Source of the DNA: Streptomyces sp. YIM 130001
Lineage (GTDB): Bacteria > Actinomycetota > Actinomycetes > Streptomycetales > Streptomycetaceae
Length of the DNA: 64,000 nt
Reading direction: 5' to 3'
NCBI RefSeq assembly: GCF_003574445.1
Contig: NZ_KZ984559.1
Coordinates: 188,543 to 252,542, forward strand
The position numbers and the translations under genes are program-made. This document shows positions 26,293 to 34,275 of this stretch, piece after piece (the stretch's first letter is position 1; each line of letters starts with the position of its first letter). Below the pieces are notes generated by a model. It had not been told where the DNA came from. It worked only from the letters and a program-made list of their open reading frames with translations, and searched no databases.

Positions 26293-27462
26293 CTAACCGA
26301 CCTCCGTCACCTTTCCTGCCGCGACCGTGCGGCCGCCCTCGCGGACGGCGAAGCCGAGACCCGCCTCGAGCGGGACGTCCCGGCCCAGCTCCACGGTCAC
26401 GGTGACCGTGTCACCGGGGCGCGCGACGGCGGTCTCGCCCAGGTCGACGTCGCCCACCACGTCCGCGGTCCTGATGTAGAACTGCGGCCGGTAGCCGGTG
26501 GACACCGGTGTCGTACGGCCTCCCTCGCGCGCGGAGAGGACGTACACCTCGGCGGTGAACCGGCGCGCGGGCGTGACACTGCCCGGCGCCGCGACCACGT
26601 GGCCGCGCCGCACTCCGTCGCGCGGGACTCCACGCAGCAGCAGCGCGACGTTGTCGCCGGCCTCCGCGCTCTCCATCGGCTTGCCGAAGGTCTCGAGCCC
26701 GGTGACCACCGTGTCGATGTCCGCGCCGAGCACCTCGACGCGGTCACCGACGCGCACGGTGCCGCGCTCGACGGCTCCGGTGACCACCGTGCCGCGGCCG
26801 GTGATGGTGAGGACGTTCTCCACCGGCAGCAGGAACGGCGCGTCGGTGTAGCGCACCGGCATCGGCACATGGGTGTCGATGGCGTCGAGCAACTGGCGCA
26901 GGGCGGCGGTCCATTGGGGGTCACCCTCCAGAGCCTTGAGTCCCGAGACCCGTACGACGGGGACGGTGTCGCCCGCGTAGCCGTGCTCGCCGAGCAGCTC
27001 GCGGACCTCCAGCTCGACCAGGTCGGTCAGCTCGGGGTCACCGGCGTCCGCCTTGTTGAGGGCGACGACGATGTGCCGGACGCCGACCTGACGGGCGAGC
27101 AGCACGTGCTCGGCCGTCTGAGGCATGATCCCGTCTAGCGCGGAGACGACGAGTACGGCACCGTCGAGCTGGGCCGCGCCGGTGACCATGTTCTTGACGT
27201 AGTCCGCGTGTCCGGGCATGTCGACGTGCGCGTAGTGCCGGGTGTCGGTCTCGTACTCGACGTGCGAGATGTTGATGGTGATGCCGCGCAGCGCCTCCTC
27301 CGGGGCCCGGTCGATGCGGTCAAACGGCACGAAGGTGCCGCCGCCGTCCTCGCTGAGCACCTTGGTGATGGCGGCGGTCAGCGTCGTCTTGCCGTGGTCG
27401 ACGTGGCCCATCGTGCCGATGTTGAGGTGGGGCTTGGTGCGCGTGTATGCCGTCTTGGACAT
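26293..27462 (-). CDS. tuf3: Elongation factor Tu-3 (divergent EF-Tu paralogue)
   Basis: A 389-residue EF-Tu. G1 is GHVDHGKTTL, switch I carries RGITINIS, G3 is DMPGHADYVKNM, and the guanine specificity motif is NKAD, where ordinary EF-Tu has NKCD. Domains 2 and 3 are complete (RGTVVTGAVERGTVRVGD, YRPQFYIRTADVVG). The divergence and slightly short length match the tuf3 class of Streptomyces, an additional EF-Tu beside the major tuf1 and reported to respond to starvation. The start ATG at 27462 has GGAG 10 nt upstream. A possible peptide leader and hairpin lie upstream (27528-27664). Confidence 0.92.
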   Translation of the reverse strand: MSKTAYTRTKPHLNIGTMGHVDHGKTTLTAAITKVLSEDGGGTFVPFDRIDRAPEEALRGITINISHVEYETDTRHYAHVDMPGHADYVKNMVTGAAQLDGAVLVVSALDGIMPQTAEHVLLARQVGVRHIVVALNKADAGDPELTDLVELEVRELLGEHGYAGDTVPVVRVSGLKALEGDPQWTAALRQLLDAIDTHVPMPVRYTDAPFLLPVENVLTITGRGTVVTGAVERGTVRVGDRVEVLGADIDTVVTGLETFGKPMESAEAGDNVALLLRGVPRDGVRRGHVVAAPGSVTPARRFTAEVYVLSAREGGRTTPVSTGYRPQFYIRTADVVGDVDLGETAVARPGDTVTVTVELGRDVPLEAGLGFAVREGGRTVAAGKVTEVG

Positions 27463-27527
27463 GGCTGTTCTGCTCCGCGGAACGAAGTGAGGTCTCTTTC
27501 GGGAGACGGGGACCCCCCGGTCCGACC

Positions 27528-27570
27528 GACCCTCCCCCTGTGGGGTCCGCCGGAATGTCCGGGGAGGGTC
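27528..27570 (-). promoter_or_regulatory. Leader hairpin upstream of tuf3 (possible attenuator)
   Basis: On the tuf3 strand, GACCCTCCCC and GGGGAGGGTC form a perfect 10-bp stem around 23 nt that can pair further. The stop codon of the small upstream ORF overlaps its first bases. A second small stem (GTCTC/GAGAC, 27492-27507) follows. No U-run is visible, so termination is not certain. Confidence 0.45.
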
Positions 27571-27664
27571 AGCGTCGTGCGCCGTCCGCGGGGAATGCGG
27601 CAGCCTCGGCGGCGCCCGCGACTGCGGGCGCTGCTGCGAGGAACATCTGCCGGAACATGGCCAT
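27569..27664 (-). CDS. Possible alanine-rich leader peptide of tuf3 (31 codons)
   Basis: A 31-codon ORF in tuf3 orientation, beginning MAMFRQMFLAAAPAVAG and ending GARR; 13 of its 31 residues are alanine. An AGGA lies 9 nt before its second ATG (27658). It ends 106 nt before the tuf3 ATG, exactly at the foot of the leader hairpin. GCGCCCGC/GCGGGCGC (27612-27631) form a further stem inside it. It could be a regulatory leader peptide; chance occurrence in GC-rich DNA is the alternative. Confidence 0.35.
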   Translation of the reverse strand: MAMFRQMFLAAAPAVAGAAEAAAFPADGARR

Positions 27665-27811
27665 GATCCTGGCGCAGCGCGGGCCCCTGCGCGACTGATT
27701 TTCCGTACGGAGGCGGGGGCGCGGGCGGCCGTGCCGACCCGGGACGGGACCGTGACGCCCGTGAGACGCACCATACGGCGATCACACATACCTGTCGGTT
27801 ACGCTCCCCGA

Positions 27812-28528
27812 ATGCCCGTCCCCGTCCCCGGGCCCGCTCCCACGGGCCTCGCCGTGCGCTGCGGCCGCATCCTGCTCTCGCCGTGGTCGCGGTTCGCGCT
27901 GCTGGTGGCCGTCCTGTCGGGCGCCGGTCTGCTCGTGCTGCTCTTCGAGCCCCAGGAGCTGCTCTCGCGGGGCTGGCCGCCACAGCTGAACGGCGCCACC
28001 GCGGTGGTCGCCTTCGCGCTGGCGTACGGACTGTGCACCGCGGCGTTCGTCCCGCGCCCCCTGCTCAATCTCGCGGCGGGCGCACTCTTCGGCTCCCAAC
28101 TGGGCCTGGCGGGCGCCGTGGCCGGGACGGTACTCGGCGCCGGGATCGCGTTCGGCCTCGGCCGGGTACTCGGGCAGGAGGCGCTGCGGCCGCTGATCCG
28201 GGGGCGGCTGCTCGTCGCGGTGGACGGTCAGTTCAGCCGGCACGGCTTCCGCTCGATGCTGGCGGTGCGGCTGTTTCCCGGGGTGCCGTTCGCCGTGGCC
28301 AACTACTGCGCCGCCTTCTCCCGGATGCGCTGGTTCCCGTTCCTCCTCGCCACCGGGCTCGGCTCGATACCCAACACCGCCGCCTACGTGGTGGCGGGCA
28401 GCCAAGCGGCGACACCGACGTCCCCCGCGTTCCTCGTCGCCATGGGCTTCATCGCGCTCAGCGGACTGGCCGCGGCGCTTGTCGCCTGGCGCAAGCGGAA
28501 CGCCCTGCGGGGCCGCGCGGGGGCGTGA
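27812..28528 (+). CDS. TVP38/TMEM64 family membrane protein
   Basis: A 238-residue membrane protein of the VTT/SNARE-associated (TVP38, DedA-related) family. Hydrophobic segments include FALLVAVLSGAGLLVLLF, NGATAVVAFALAYGLCTAAF and LAGAVAGTVLGAGIAFGLG. The reentrant-loop signature appears as AVRLFPGVPFAVANYCAAF. Members have been linked to lipid scrambling and envelope homeostasis; the substrate here is unknown. No Shine-Dalgarno is visible, and TACGCT lies 6 nt before the ATG, so the mRNA is probably leaderless. Divergent from tuf3. Confidence 0.85.
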   Translation: MPVPVPGPAPTGLAVRCGRILLSPWSRFALLVAVLSGAGLLVLLFEPQELLSRGWPPQLNGATAVVAFALAYGLCTAAFVPRPLLNLAAGALFGSQLGLAGAVAGTVLGAGIAFGLGRVLGQEALRPLIRGRLLVAVDGQFSRHGFRSMLAVRLFPGVPFAVANYCAAFSRMRWFPFLLATGLGSIPNTAAYVVAGSQAATPTSPAFLVAMGFIALSGLAAALVAWRKRNALRGRAGA

Positions 28529-28755
28529 GCCCGTACCTCTCCCAGATGCGGACCGGGGCCCTCCCGGGGCGTTGACCCGCCCTTTCGGGAAGGTGAACCG
28601 GGCCGTTCACATCCGGGCGGTACTCTTCGCCGCGGCGGACCGACGATCTACGTCGCCACCGCGGCTCGACGTCGCCGCCACCACCCATTCCGCAGCCCGT
28701 CGGGCCCCTCGCGCGCGGCCCGACGCACAATCAGATCCGGGACGGCACAGGCCGC

Positions 28756-29628
28756 ATGAGCTGGTTCGAATCATTCATCCTCGGACTCGTCCAAGGGCTC
28801 ACCGAGTTCCTGCCCATCTCCTCCAGCGCGCACCTGCGGCTGACCGCGGCGTTCGCCGGATGGCACGACCCGGGGGCGGCCTTCACGGCCATCACGCAGA
28901 TCGGCACGGAGACCGCCGTCCTGATCTACTTCCGCAAGGACATCGTGCGGATCGTCTCCGCGTGGTCCCGCTCGCTCCGGGACAAGTCCATGCGCGGTGA
29001 TCACGACGCGCAGCTCGGCTGGCTGGTCATCGTCGGCTCGATCCCGATCGGCGTTCTCGGCATCACGCTCAAGGACCAGATCGAGGGCCCGTTCCGTGAC
29101 CTGCGGCTGATCGCCACGACGCTGATCGTGATGGGCGTCGTGCTCGGCGTCGCCGACCGCCTCGCCGCGCGCGACGAGGCAGGGGGACGGCACCGCGCGA
29201 TCAGGGAACGCAAGACGCTCAAGGATCTGGGCGTCAAGGACGGTCTGATCTACGGCTTCTGTCAGGCGATGGCACTGATCCCCGGTGTCTCCCGCTCGGG
29301 CGCGACGATCAGCGGTGGTCTGCTGATGGGCTACACCCGTGAATCCGCGGCCCGCTACTCCTTCCTCCTCGCGATCCCGGCGGTGCTCGCCTCGGGTGCG
29401 TACGAGCTGAAGGACGCGGGGGAAGGTCATGTGTCCTGGGGGCCGACCGTTTTCGCGACGTTCATCGCTTTCGGTGTGGGTTACGCGGTCATCGCCTGGT
29501 TCATGAAGTTCATCACCACCAAGAGCTTCATGCCGTTCGTCTACTACCGGATCGTCCTCGGCCTCGCCCTCTTCGTCCTGGTCGGAACCGACGCGCTCAG
29601 CCCGCACGCGGGAGAGTCGGCGGAATGA
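28756..29628 (+). CDS. uppP: Undecaprenyl-diphosphatase UppP
   Basis: A 290-residue integral membrane phosphatase. It dephosphorylates undecaprenyl pyrophosphate so that the lipid carrier for peptidoglycan and other wall polymers can be reused; overexpression gives bacitracin resistance in other bacteria. The first conserved block is QGLTEFLPISSSAHLRL (residues 13-29), including the catalytic glutamate region. The second is PGVSRSGATISGG in the middle. About eight membrane segments are present. Single gene with its own terminator. Confidence 0.93.
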   Translation: MSWFESFILGLVQGLTEFLPISSSAHLRLTAAFAGWHDPGAAFTAITQIGTETAVLIYFRKDIVRIVSAWSRSLRDKSMRGDHDAQLGWLVIVGSIPIGVLGITLKDQIEGPFRDLRLIATTLIVMGVVLGVADRLAARDEAGGRHRAIRERKTLKDLGVKDGLIYGFCQAMALIPGVSRSGATISGGLLMGYTRESAARYSFLLAIPAVLASGAYELKDAGEGHVSWGPTVFATFIAFGVGYAVIAWFMKFITTKSFMPFVYYRIVLGLALFVLVGTDALSPHAGESAE

Positions 29629-29654
29629 GGGCCGGCGCGATGAGGGGCACACGG

Positions 29655-29680
29655 CCGGGCGGGGTGCACGAGCCGCCCGG
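29655..29680 (+). terminator. Hairpin after uppP
   Basis: CCGGGCGG (29655-29662) and CCGCCCGG (29673-29680) make a perfect 8-bp stem with a 10-nt loop, 27 bp downstream of the uppP stop. Confidence 0.65.
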
Positions 29681-29891
29681 GTTCACTCGAATGGCCTAGT
29701 CGCCCTCGGTCGCCACGTGCCGCCGTGACCGCCGCTCGCCCACCGCCCGAGACCGTCTGGCGCCCAGCCGCAGCTACGGTCGGTGAAGGCCTGGCTTGCG
29801 TACCCCTCCGCTCCAGCGCCCGATGGACATGAGGCACACGGCACCTCCGGCGATCTCGGATCGCCCCCTGTGCCTGAGGGAGTGATCACGC

Positions 29892-30878
29892 ATGACAGAG
29901 GGCGAGACCTTCAGCAAATCCGATGCCCTCGTTGGGCTCACCGCCTACGACCGCGAGGGCGACAAGATCGGCAGCGTCGAGCGGGTCTTCCTGGACGACG
30001 ACACGGGCCGCCCGGAGTGGGCGACGGTGAAGACGGGCCTCTTCGGCATGAAGGAGACGTTCGTCCCGCTCGCCGGTGCCAGCCGCAAGGGAGACGCCCT
30101 GAACGTGCCCCACAGCAAGGAGACCGTCAAGGACGCCCCGCGGGTCGACGCGGATCAGCACCTGGAGCCGCGACAGGAACAGGAGCTGTACACGCACTAC
30201 GGCGTGACGCCGCCGGCCGGGACCCAGCGGGCCCCCGGCCAGGGCACGGGTCGTACCGGCCAGGGCATCGGCCAGACCGGTCAGGGCACGGGAAGCGCCG
30301 GCAGGCCGCAGGCCGTTCCCGACACCGCACTGAGCGGTGGCGTGGGCGCGGGCGCCGGTGCGGGAGCGGGCGCTGCGGCAGTCGCCGGCAGCGGCCGTGC
30401 CGACGAGAGCTCCGGACGCCACGCCGGCGCCCGTGAACCGGCGATGCGTTCGGGCCCGGGCTCGGAGGGCAAGGACCACGAGATGATCCGCTCCGAGGAG
30501 CGGCTGCACGTCGGTACCCGGGAGGAGGAGGTCGGCCAGGCTCACCTCCGCAAGGTCGTGGTGACCGAGGACGTCACGACGTCCGTACCGCTCTCGCACG
30601 AAGAGGTACGCGTGGTGCGCGAGCCGATCAAGGAGGGCGACGCCAAGGGCGCGACCATCAGCGAGGCCGAGACCGAGGTGACGCTGCACGCCGAACGGCC
30701 GGTGGTCCGCAAGGACACCGTGGCGGTGGAGCGTGTCCGTCTGGAGACCGAGAAGGTCCAGGAGACCCAGGAGGTCTCCGAGACGGTCCGCAAGGAGGAG
30801 ATCCAGTTCGACAGCCCGCAGGACCACAAGGGCATGCCGGGCGAGGGTGGCCGCGGTAAGCGGGGACCGCGCCACTGA
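29892..30878 (+). CDS. PRC-barrel/DUF2382 (YsnF/AvaK-like) stress protein
   Basis: A 328-residue soluble protein in three parts. An N-terminal PRC-barrel spans about residues 5-75 (LVGLTAYDREGDKIGSVERV). A low-complexity Gly/Ala/Gln linker follows at about 100-190. The C-terminal DUF2382 domain (about 200-305, RSEERLHVGTREEEVGQ, SVPLSHEEVRVVREP) is rich in alternating charged residues. YsnF-type proteins are general-stress proteins of unknown biochemistry. GAGGGAG stands 9 nt before the ATG. The glycine-rich linker is encoded by short GGNCAGGGCA-like repeats. Confidence 0.85.
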   Translation: MTEGETFSKSDALVGLTAYDREGDKIGSVERVFLDDDTGRPEWATVKTGLFGMKETFVPLAGASRKGDALNVPHSKETVKDAPRVDADQHLEPRQEQELYTHYGVTPPAGTQRAPGQGTGRTGQGIGQTGQGTGSAGRPQAVPDTALSGGVGAGAGAGAGAAAVAGSGRADESSGRHAGAREPAMRSGPGSEGKDHEMIRSEERLHVGTREEEVGQAHLRKVVVTEDVTTSVPLSHEEVRVVREPIKEGDAKGATISEAETEVTLHAERPVVRKDTVAVERVRLETEKVQETQEVSETVRKEEIQFDSPQDHKGMPGEGGRGKRGPRH

Positions 30879-30906
30879 CCCCCTGGTGGTCCGCGGTAGG
30901 TGCCCG

Positions 30907-30939
30907 GCCCGGCTCCGTCCCTCGAGGGCGGAGCCGGGC
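30907..30939 (+). terminator. Terminator after the PRC-barrel gene
   Basis: GCCCGGCTCCG and CGGAGCCGGGC make a perfect 11-bp stem; its 11-nt loop contains the palindrome CCCTCGAGGG. The rest of the gene-free stretch to 31224 shows no supported gene. Confidence 0.8.
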
Positions 30940-31224
30940 TGTTGTCCGTCGGCCCGGCACGGGGGAGGGTGGCCGGCGGCCACGCGTCCCGGGCTCCCCG
31001 GCAGGACGGCTTCCTGCTCCGATCGGACCGGGGCGCGGCCGTACCGGGAAGCGTGTGTGCGGTACGGGCGCGGGCGGACCGGTCGCACGGGGCGCGTTCG
31101 CCCCTGCCGGCGCCGCGCCCGCTGCCCGGTTCGCCCGCTCACGGGACGTGTCGCCGAAGAGGCGCCCGAGACCGAAGGCCGCACGGCTCTTGGCTCCGCG
31201 GTCCCCGTGTTCAAGACTGAGCCG

Positions 31225-31692
31225 ATGACGCAGCGTGTGGACCTCGCGACCGTGATGGACCGGCTGGCCATCGACGCTCTCATCACCGACTACGCCAGGT
31301 CCGTGGACGACGCCGCATGGTCGGCGTACCGCGGCCTGTTCAGCCCGGACGGCCGTGCCGACTACCGGTCGGCGGGCGGCATCGAAGGCACGGCGGACGA
31401 GGTGGCCGACTGGCTCGCGCAGAATCTGCGGATCTTCACGATGCGCCAGCACCTCGTGGTGAACCGAAGGCTCCGCTTCAACCTCACCGACGGCGCCGTC
31501 GGTGACGACGCGCGGCTCGAAGCCGACTACTTCAACCCGATGCGGACCGGGTCCGCCGGCTCCGCCCCGGACTTCGAATGCGGCGGCCGCTATCTCTTCG
31601 GCCTGCGGCGGGACGACGCGGGCTGGCGGATCGCCCTGGTCGAGGTGCACGAGAAGTGGCGCCGGATCCGCCGCTCCCCCGGGGCCGATTGA
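31225..31692 (+). CDS. SnoaL-like (NTF2-fold) protein
   Basis: A 155-residue SnoaL_4/NTF2-like protein. It has the typical opening (AIDALITDYARSVDDAAWSA), a central TMRQHLVVNRRLRFNL strand region, and CGGRYLFGLRRDDAGWRIAL at the end. The fold serves as dehydratase, isomerase or small-subunit scaffold, often in polyketide or aromatic metabolism; no such cluster is adjacent. The ribosome binding site before the ATG at 31225 is weak. It may be co-transcribed with lnt, 132 bp downstream. Confidence 0.8.
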   Translation: MTQRVDLATVMDRLAIDALITDYARSVDDAAWSAYRGLFSPDGRADYRSAGGIEGTADEVADWLAQNLRIFTMRQHLVVNRRLRFNLTDGAVGDDARLEADYFNPMRTGSAGSAPDFECGGRYLFGLRRDDAGWRIALVEVHEKWRRIRRSPGAD

Positions 31693-31824
31693 GCCGGCGT
31701 GAGGCCGGGCGGTGCCACCGCGGCGCAGCCCGTGCGGAGCAACCGGTTCCACGCACCCTGTCGCGTACCGCCGTACGCCCGCACACTGGTCCTACGCAGC
31801 GGCGTGCAGGCGAGGAGGCGGGGC

Positions 31825-33429
31825 ATGGACTTCTTGGCCGGGACGACGGGAGCCGGAATCGCACGCAGGGCGGGCCGGGCACTCGACTCGCCGTGGTGGC
31901 GGGGTGGCGCGGCGTTCGCCGCGGGGGCGTTGCCCGCGCTCGCCTTCCCCGCGCCCGCCTGGTGGTGGTTCGCCTACGTCGCCCTCGTGCCGTGGATCCT
32001 GCTGGCGGCGTCCGCGCCGACGTACCGGCGGGCGGGGCTCGACGGATGGATCGGCGGGATCGGCTTCATGCTGGCCGTGCACCACTGGCTCTTGCCCAGC
32101 CTGCATGTGTTCACGTTGCTGATCGCGGCTCTGCTGGGTCTCTTGTGGTGGCCCTGGGGCCGGCTCGTGCGGCAGCTGCTTGCGGGGCGCCCTTCGCCGC
32201 GGCGGGCCGCGGCCGCTCTGGTGGTGCTGCCGTCGGTCTGGCTGTTCGCCGAGCTGGTGCGGTCGTGGGAGAGGCTCGGTGGCCCGTGGGGGCTGCTCGG
32301 ATCGAGCCAGTGGCAGGTGGAACCTGCGCTTCGGCTCGTCTCGGTGGGTGGCGTCTGGCTGGTCAGCCTGGTCATCGTCGCGGTCAACACGGCGGTGGCC
32401 CTGCTGATCGCCGTTCCGGCCGCCCGTACCCCCGCCGCCGCGGGGATGGCACTCACCGCGGTCGCCGTGAGCGCCGTGTGGGTGTGGGCGCCGCGGCCGG
32501 AACGGGACGGCACGGCGCGGATCGCGCTCGTCCAGGCCGGGATGTTCGACGGCGACAGCGGCGCCGCGCAGCGCTTCGAGAAGCAGGAGGCGCTGACCAG
32601 GGAGCTGGCCGGGCGGGACCTCGATCTGGTGGTGTGGGGCGAGAGCAGCGTCGGATTCGATCTGGCGGACCGCCCCGATCTCGCCGACCGCCTCTCCCGG
32701 CTGTCGCGGGACGTGGGCGCGGACATCCTGGTGAACGTCGACGCGCGGCGCTCGGACCGGCCCGGCATCTTCAAGTCCTCGGTCCTGGTGGGCCCGAAGG
32801 GCTTGACCGGTGACCGCTACGACAAGATGCGCCTGGTGCCGTTCGGTGAGTACGTGCCGGCGCGGGCTCTCCTCGGGTGGGCCACGTCCGTCGGCAAGGC
32901 CGCGGGCGAGGACCGGGTGCGCGGTGAGACGCCGGCCCTGATGCGGCTGTCCGGCGGGCTGCAGGCCGGGCCGCTGGTCTGCTTCGAGTCGGCGTTCCCG
33001 GACATGAGCCGGCATCTGACGCGGGAGGGTGCGGGGTTGTTGCTCGCGCAGTCCTCGACGTCGAGTTTCCAGGGCAGTTGGGCGCCGGAGCAGCACGCCT
33101 CGCTCGCCGCGATCCGGGCCGCGGAGAGCGGACGGCCCATGGCGCACGCCACGCTGACCGGCGTCTCCGCCGTGTACGGCCCGTCCGGGGAACGGATCGG
33201 CAGGCAGTTGGGTACCGACGAGCGGAGCGCCGAGGTGTACGAGGTGCCGCTGGCCTCCGGCGTCACCGCGTACGTACGGATCGGCGACTGGGCCATGCAC
33301 GGAGCACTCGGCGTACTCGCCGCGTTCTGTGCGGTGGAGGGGCTGCGGGCCTTCAGACGGCCGCAGTCAGAAGGCGTTCCAGCACCCGTTCGCACAATGC
33401 GTGAGTCGCCAGCGCGTCCCGGGCGCTGA
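31825..33429 (+). CDS. lnt: Apolipoprotein N-acyltransferase
   Basis: A 534-residue membrane enzyme that transfers a third acyl chain to the N-terminal cysteine of lipoproteins. The N-terminal half contains about seven hydrophobic segments. The C-terminal half is the nitrilase-fold domain with the catalytic triad Glu273 (VVWGESS), Lys334 (KMRLVPFGEYVP) and Cys386 (LVCFESAFP), at spacings matching E. coli Lnt. GAGGAGG precedes the ATG. The last 77 bp overlap the convergent oxidoreductase gene, and the C-terminal tail beyond residue 508 is unconserved. Confidence 0.92.
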   Translation: MDFLAGTTGAGIARRAGRALDSPWWRGGAAFAAGALPALAFPAPAWWWFAYVALVPWILLAASAPTYRRAGLDGWIGGIGFMLAVHHWLLPSLHVFTLLIAALLGLLWWPWGRLVRQLLAGRPSPRRAAAALVVLPSVWLFAELVRSWERLGGPWGLLGSSQWQVEPALRLVSVGGVWLVSLVIVAVNTAVALLIAVPAARTPAAAGMALTAVAVSAVWVWAPRPERDGTARIALVQAGMFDGDSGAAQRFEKQEALTRELAGRDLDLVVWGESSVGFDLADRPDLADRLSRLSRDVGADILVNVDARRSDRPGIFKSSVLVGPKGLTGDRYDKMRLVPFGEYVPARALLGWATSVGKAAGEDRVRGETPALMRLSGGLQAGPLVCFESAFPDMSRHLTREGAGLLLAQSSTSSFQGSWAPEQHASLAAIRAAESGRPMAHATLTGVSAVYGPSGERIGRQLGTDERSAEVYEVPLASGVTAYVRIGDWAMHGALGVLAAFCAVEGLRAFRRPQSEGVPAPVRTMRESPARPGR

Positions 33430-34258
33430 GCGTCCGGCCCACGCGGACCGCGTCGAGGAATTCGAGTACGGCCTGTTCGAGGCCGCGCTGGCGGGCGACC
33501 GGCACCCAGTCTCCGCGCCGGCGCACGCTGGGCTGCCCCCTGTGGTCGACGACCTCGGCGAGATTGCGCACCTCGCGCTTGGCGTCCTGGCCCGACACCT
33601 CGAGCAGTTCCTCGGTGGAGCCGCTGAGCCGGTTCATGGCCCCGATCGCGGTGAACCCGTCGCCCGAGAGCTGCAGAACGACATGGTGGAGCAGCCCGTC
33701 GCGCATCCTGCCGCGGACCACCACGTCGTCGACGGTGCCGGGTGCGAGGAAGCGCAGCGTGTCCACCACGTGGATGAAGTCGTCCAGGACGAAGGTGCGC
33801 GGGTCCTCGGGCAGTCCGGCACGGTGCTTCTGCAGCAGGATCAGATCGCGCGGGTGCTCGAGGCACTGGGCGTAGCCCGGTGCGTGACGGCGGTTGAAGC
33901 CGACGGCGAGGGACACTCCGCGGTCCTCGGCGAGCGCCACCAGCCGTTCGGACTCGGCGAGTTCGTACGCGATGGGCTTGTCGACGTAGGTGGGGACGCC
34001 GGCCTCGACGAGGCGTTCGACGATGGCGGGGTGGGCCGCGGTCGGGGCGTGCACCAGGGCGGCGTCGAGGCCCTGGACGAGCAGTGAGTCCAGGTCGGTG
34101 TGGAGCCGCTCGGCCGACAGGTGGTGGGCGGCTCCGATGCGCTCCAGGGTGGCCGCGGTGCGGGTCTGCAGGTGCAGTTCGACGCCGGGGAGGGTGGCGA
34201 GTACCGGAAGGTAGGCCTTCTGCGCGATGTCACCGAGCCCGATGCAGCCGACCTTCAC
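33353..34258 (-). CDS. Gfo/Idh/MocA-family oxidoreductase
   Basis: A 301-residue NAD(P)-dependent oxidoreductase. The N-terminal Rossmann domain starts KVGCIGLGDIAQKAYLPVL. The EKP-type motif appears as VDKPIA (about residue 92), which carries the catalytic lysine. A C-terminal alpha/beta substrate domain follows. Substrates of the family are sugars, inositols and related polyols; the specific one is not predictable. The GTG at 34258 has GGGGAG upstream. The 3' end runs 77 bp into the lnt coding region on the opposite strand. It lies 17 bp downstream of the flavin monooxygenase, so the two probably form an operon. Confidence 0.87.
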   Translation of the reverse strand: MKVGCIGLGDIAQKAYLPVLATLPGVELHLQTRTAATLERIGAAHHLSAERLHTDLDSLLVQGLDAALVHAPTAAHPAIVERLVEAGVPTYVDKPIAYELAESERLVALAEDRGVSLAVGFNRRHAPGYAQCLEHPRDLILLQKHRAGLPEDPRTFVLDDFIHVVDTLRFLAPGTVDDVVVRGRMRDGLLHHVVLQLSGDGFTAIGAMNRLSGSTEELLEVSGQDAKREVRNLAEVVDHRGQPSVRRRGDWVPVARQRGLEQAVLEFLDAVRVGRTLSARDALATHALCERVLERLLTAAV

Positions 34259-34275
34259 GTCCGTCTCCCCTGCTG

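Noticed and set aside
26293..27462. Ribosomal-protein/translation operon around EF-Tu
   Set aside because: No fusA, rpsG or rpsL lies nearby. The sequence is the divergent tuf3 type standing alone.
30733..31692. Longer SnoaL protein starting at 30733
   Set aside because: The upstream 164 codons overlap the end of the PRC-barrel gene and its terminator and are not conserved.
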